The notes beneath the pieces were generated by a model, which saw nothing but the letters and a program-made list of their open reading frames with translations, made no database searches and was not told where the DNA came from. A DNA stretch of 25,792 nt from a virus. This document shows positions 22,430 through 25,792 of the stretch, piece after piece (the first letter of the stretch is position 1; every line of letters begins with the position of its first letter). Position numbers and translations under genes: made by a program. Location of the stretch: IMG/VR virus record IMGVR_UViG_3300036770_003827, positions 1 through 25,792 of that record, one strand, 5' to 3'.

Positions 22430-25400
22430 AACAAATTGATAAAATATTTCACGTTTCAGATATACACATTCGTACTTTAAAACGACATACTGAATACCGT
22501 CAAGTATTTCAAAATTTATTTGATACAATAAAAAGTCGAGCTACTAAAAATAGTGTAGCCGTTGTAACAGGAGATATTGTTCATAGCAAATTAGATATGT
22601 CTCCAGAATTAGTTCAAATGCTTGTAGATTTCTTTAATGGATTTACAATACCTACAATTGTTATTTTAGGTAATCATGATATGAACTTGAACAATATGCA
22701 TCGAGTTGATGCTGTAAGTCCCGTTCTAGATGTTATTCGTAATCCAAATATTCGTTTTGTTAAAGACAATGGACTTTTTGAATTTGGCGGCATAACATGG
22801 AATCATATGGCAGTTGATAAAACGCCTGCAGAATACATACGAGCAAAAGACTTTGATGCCTCATATAAAATTGCACTTCACCATGGTGCGGTTAATACTG
22901 CTAAAACGGATATCGGTTATCAAATATCAAATGAACATGTTACAACTGAATTATTTGAAGGGCATGATATTACACTTTTAGGTGATATTCATAAACCAGC
23001 TCAGTTTTTAGATGCCGAACGTACCATTGCATATCCAGGCTCACTTATCCAACAAAATCACGGTGAAGCATTAGACCACGGTATATTAGTATGGGATACG
23101 GAATCTAGAACGGCTGAATTTGTACAAATTGAAAATGATTATGGTTATGTAACATTAGAAACTCAAGGCGAAAAAATAGTTTCACACCCACACAGAATGC
23201 CACGCAAACCTCGTATACGAATCAAGTTTAATGGAACGAGTGCTGCGGATATGAAAAAACTTATTGCAACTATTCGAAAAAAATATGATGTACAAGACAT
23301 AACAATTCAAAGAACTATTGAACAAGCTAATTCTTCAACTACATCAAACTTAGCAATAGGTAATGTACGAGATGTTGAATATCAAAATACATTGTTAACG
23401 GATTATATTGATTCACACTTTCCTCAAGCAACTCCAGAAGAAACAGATGCAATACGACATATTAATCGTACGATTAATTCTAAACTTCCTGCAGTAGAAT
23501 CTATACGTCACGTAACATGGCATCCCATTTCATTTGAATTTGATAACATGTTTTCATATGGCGAAGGTAATGTATTAAACTTTGAAAATCTTTCTGATGT
23601 ATGCGGATTATTCGCAGCAAATACATCAGGTAAATCATCTTTGTTAGATGCAATAACATATACTATATTTGATAAATGTAGTAAAACTGGAAAAGCTAAT
23701 GAAGTTTTAAACAATAAAAAAACTTGGTTTCGAGGCGTCTTTAAATTTGAAATGAACGGCGTTACTTACGTAATTGAACGTAGAGGTACACAAAATAAAA
23801 AGAAAGAAACACACGTAAAAGTTGATGTTGATTTTTATACAGATTCAGAGAATTTAAATGGCGAAGAGCGTAGTGAAACAAATAAAAATATACGTCGTTA
23901 TTTAGGAACATATGATGACTTTATTTTAACAGCATTTTCGCTTCAAGCAGACAACAATAACTTTATTGAAAAGTCACAAAAAGAACGTAAAGATTTACTG
24001 TCACAGTTTTTAGATATTACAGTATTTGAACAGCTTTATCAACTTGCTGCAGATGAAATAAAAGAAACTGCCGGCCGTTTAAAAGATTATAAAAAAACAG
24101 ATTTTGCTGAATTGATTATATCGGCTGATAATGTTATATCAGAAAATCAAGAAACAATTACTACATTAGAACAACAAGAAGATGTTTTGCAAGATCAACG
24201 TAGCAATTTGCAAGAACGTATCGTTGAACTTATCGAAACAAAAATGCCAACTACATATGCTGGTCCAGATATCAATGAATTGAAACGACAAGAACAAGCA
24301 TTAGTAAAACAAATAGAAAATATTCAATTAGAAATAGAAACTGCAGAACGAGACTTAGACACATTAAACATAACGATAGAAGAACAAGAAGCACAGTTAG
24401 AAACATATGATATAGAATCTATTACATCTCAAACAAAACTTCACGCTTCGAAGTCATATTCAGTTAATACATTATTACAAAAATATCGTCAACAAAAGGA
24501 AATAGTAAATGCAAAACAAGAAAAGATTGATCATCTTTCCGACCATGAATATGATCCGGAATGTAAATACTGTACATCTAACGTTTTCGTACAAAATGCA
24601 ATCGAAGCTCAGAATACAATTGATCAAGATCGAGACATATTAACAAAAATTCATGAATCAATTGTAACGTTAAATCAAGAAATTGAAACATTAGAACCAG
24701 TATTCGAACAAACAAAACAACTCAATGAATTACGTAATGCATTAGCAACTAATCGCATAACTTTAGAACGCAATGAATTACAACTTCAAATACTAGAAAG
24801 TGATTTACAAACACGAGAATCGGAACTAGAAACAGCAATTGAACGTCAAGAATCATTTCGCCAAAATGAAACTGCAATTAAACATAATGAAACGATTGAT
24901 ACGCAAATAGAATCTTGCAAACAACAAATTGTTACGCTGTCCGATGAAATAAAAACAATTCAAGGACAAGTTAAAAATAACTATGGTGCAATAGAAGTAG
25001 CAAAAACACAAAAGGCTATGGCTATGCAAAATTTAGAACGATATCGGGCATTAGAAACTGAATACAAGGCATATGAATATTATTTAGAGTCTGTTAAGCG
25101 TGATGGTATTCCGTATGATTTAATTTCAAAAGCACTACCAAAAATAGAAGCAGAAATAAATAATGTACTTAATCAGATTGTAGATTTTAATATGGTTTTA
25201 AATACTGATGGTAAAAACATCAACGGCTATATTATTTACAATGAAGATGATTTTTGGCCTTTAGAATTAACTAGTGGAATGGAACGGTTTATATCTTCAT
25301 TGGCAATACGTATAGCGCTTATCAATGTTTCGGCATTACCTCGTCCTAATTTTATTGCAATTGATGAAGGTTGGGGAAGTTTAGATGCAGATCATATTTC

Positions 25401-25545
25401 ATCAGTAGTTAATCTATTTGATTATTTTCGTACTAAGTTTGATTTCTCAATTATTATTTCACACGTCGATTCAATGCGCGATATGGTAGACAATTTAATT
25501 GAAGTAAATAAAACCTCAGGATTTAGTAAGATTAATCATTCCTGA
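22420..25545 (+). CDS. 47-46: Mre11-Rad50 (gp47-gp46) fusion: recombination nuclease/ATPase in one chain
   Basis: 1041 residues, uninterrupted. N-terminal Mre11/SbcD phosphoesterase (about 1-320) with all motifs: D14-I-H16, G51-D52-I-V-H55, G84-N-H-D87, H154-H155-G, and G188-D-I-H191-K-P. A linker (about 320-365) leads into a Rad50/SbcC ATPase: FDNMFSYGEGNVLNF, Walker A AANTSGKSS with G404-K405-S406, Q-loop region FSLQADNNNFIEKSQKER, two long coiled-coil arms (about 540-700 and 735-910), zinc hook C715-K-Y-C718, signature LTSGMERF (950-957), Walker B FIAIDEGWGSLD (978-989) and H-loop SHVD (H1015). In T4, gp47 and gp46 are separate and resect double-strand ends for recombination-dependent replication. 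The usual first Gly of Walker A is Ala here. It overlaps the primase by 10 nt. Confidence 0.92.
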   Translation: MEIKQIDKIFHVSDIHIRTLKRHTEYRQVFQNLFDTIKSRATKNSVAVVTGDIVHSKLDMSPELVQMLVDFFNGFTIPTIVILGNHDMNLNNMHRVDAVSPVLDVIRNPNIRFVKDNGLFEFGGITWNHMAVDKTPAEYIRAKDFDASYKIALHHGAVNTAKTDIGYQISNEHVTTELFEGHDITLLGDIHKPAQFLDAERTIAYPGSLIQQNHGEALDHGILVWDTESRTAEFVQIENDYGYVTLETQGEKIVSHPHRMPRKPRIRIKFNGTSAADMKKLIATIRKKYDVQDITIQRTIEQANSSTTSNLAIGNVRDVEYQNTLLTDYIDSHFPQATPEETDAIRHINRTINSKLPAVESIRHVTWHPISFEFDNMFSYGEGNVLNFENLSDVCGLFAANTSGKSSLLDAITYTIFDKCSKTGKANEVLNNKKTWFRGVFKFEMNGVTYVIERRGTQNKKKETHVKVDVDFYTDSENLNGEERSETNKNIRRYLGTYDDFILTAFSLQADNNNFIEKSQKERKDLLSQFLDITVFEQLYQLAADEIKETAGRLKDYKKTDFAELIISADNVISENQETITTLEQQEDVLQDQRSNLQERIVELIETKMPTTYAGPDINELKRQEQALVKQIENIQLEIETAERDLDTLNITIEEQEAQLETYDIESITSQTKLHASKSYSVNTLLQKYRQQKEIVNAKQEKIDHLSDHEYDPECKYCTSNVFVQNAIEAQNTIDQDRDILTKIHESIVTLNQEIETLEPVFEQTKQLNELRNALATNRITLERNELQLQILESDLQTRESELETAIERQESFRQNETAIKHNETIDTQIESCKQQIVTLSDEIKTIQGQVKNNYGAIEVAKTQKAMAMQNLERYRALETEYKAYEYYLESVKRDGIPYDLISKALPKIEAEINNVLNQIVDFNMVLNTDGKNINGYIIYNEDDFWPLELTSGMERFISSLAIRIALINVSALPRPNFIAIDEGWGSLDADHISSVVNLFDYFRTKFDFSIIISHVDSMRDMVDNLIEVNKTSGFSKINHS

Positions 25546-25553
25546 TATTTATA
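25545..25553 (+). promoter_or_regulatory. Candidate late promoter element 7 (ATATTTATA)
   Basis: The core begins on the last base of the preceding TGA stop codon and 27 nt before the ATG at 25572, with TGAAAG following. As at 1351, the element and the upstream stop codon share a base. Confidence 0.5.
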
Positions 25554-25568
25554 TGAAAGAAATTTCAT
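25553..25568 (+). promoter_or_regulatory. Small GAAA-loop hairpin just upstream of the last gene
   Basis: ATGAAA (25553-25558) and TTTCAT (25563-25568) form a 6-bp stem closed by GAAA, a GNRA-type tetraloop, ending 3 nt before the ATG at 25572. It may affect translation start or mRNA stability. There is no poly-T, so it is not a terminator. Confidence 0.3.
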
Positions 25569-25571
25569 GTA

Positions 25572-25792
25572 ATGAAACGCAAAGAAGCAGTTTATAAAGG
25601 TTTAGAATTTGTCCCAGTTTATTTTGAAGATACATCATTAACATCCCCGGACTATTTTCAAATTACCGAATTTCCTACGCGTTTAACTGCAGGTAAAAAT
25701 TTATTTAAATTGCGAGGTCATCCTAACAATTTACGTGTTGGCGGTGTATTAAATCTAGAAGTATTAGATTATAATGGTGATCCAATTTATAC
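25572..25792 (+). CDS. Probable virion protein, N-terminal part (3' truncated)
   Basis: Open from ATG 25572 to the window edge, 73 codons. An ATG at 25567 is followed at once by TAA and is not the start. The visible sequence (KEAVYKGLEFVPVYFEDTSL, FQITEFPTRLTAGKNLFKLR, GHPNNLRVGGVLNLEVLDYN, GDPIY) is beta-rich; the GxPNNLRVGxxLxxEVLDYNGxPIY run is one I recognise from large structural (fibre or neck-type) proteins of aquatic T4-like phages, of unknown function. It is preceded by candidate late element 7, in keeping with a structural gene. The rest of the gene, and so its domain make-up, lies outside the window. Confidence 0.55.
   Translation, partial: MKRKEAVYKGLEFVPVYFEDTSLTSPDYFQITEFPTRLTAGKNLFKLRGHPNNLRVGGVLNLEVLDYNGDPIY

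Noticed and set aside
1-25792. tRNA genes, CRISPR arrays, insertion sequences, integrase or attachment sites
   Set aside because: Looked for and not seen; the gaps are too short for most of them and no transposase or integrase motif appears.

Overview
The window is a stretch of a tailed-phage genome of the T4-like myovirus type. It is A+T-rich (roughly 70% by eye). All genes are on the + strand, tightly packed, and often joined by stop/start overlaps (TAATG, ATGA). The diagnostic proteins are a gp55-type late sigma factor, baseplate wedge proteins gp25 and gp6, a gp5-type hub OB-fold protein, a TOPRIM primase of the gp61 kind, and gp47/gp46 (Mre11/Rad50) homologues. Shine-Dalgarno sites of the AAGGA kind precede many genes, so the host is a bacterium, but nothing here fixes which one. 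The adhesin style (ASY/SSY repeats, beta-helix, LamG domains) resembles uncultured aquatic phages; that is an impression, not a proof.

Layout. 1-1351: the end of an HD-domain hydrolase gene, a small membrane-anchored protein, and the late sigma factor. 1376-6449: baseplate block (unknown, gp5-like hub, coiled-coil protein, unknown, gp25, gp6). 6485-18327: adhesion and peripheral baseplate block, with a repeat/beta-helix fibre, several large structural proteins and two proteins carrying LamG-like domains. 18324-20808: a tiny kinase-like protein and a 634-aa unknown. 20813-25545: DNA metabolism, with a T7 endonuclease I-type junction resolvase, the primase, and a single 1041-aa polypeptide that joins Mre11-type nuclease to Rad50-type ATPase. 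25572-end: start of another probable virion gene.

How it fits together. All seven gaps of 24-61 nt between + strand genes carry the core ATATTTAT 23-36 nt before the start codon. The first begins on the last base of the gp55 stop codon. This is the best candidate for the late promoter read by the window's own gp55. The only larger gap (21296-21484), in front of the primase, lacks it, so the replication/recombination genes probably use another signal. The resolvase is 4 nt behind a virion gene with no promoter between them, so it is probably made late, when branched DNA has to be trimmed for packaging.

Most noteworthy: the gp47-gp46 fusion; the primase whose zinc-ribbon positions are mostly not cysteine; the 178-aa kinase-like protein that ends exactly at its DFG-like Asp and starts with a peptide resembling a capsid-targeting sequence; the recurrent ATATTTAT element; and a hairpin/poly-T structure at 16660-16695 that overlaps one copy of it. 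No tRNA, CRISPR array, insertion sequence or integrase was seen.
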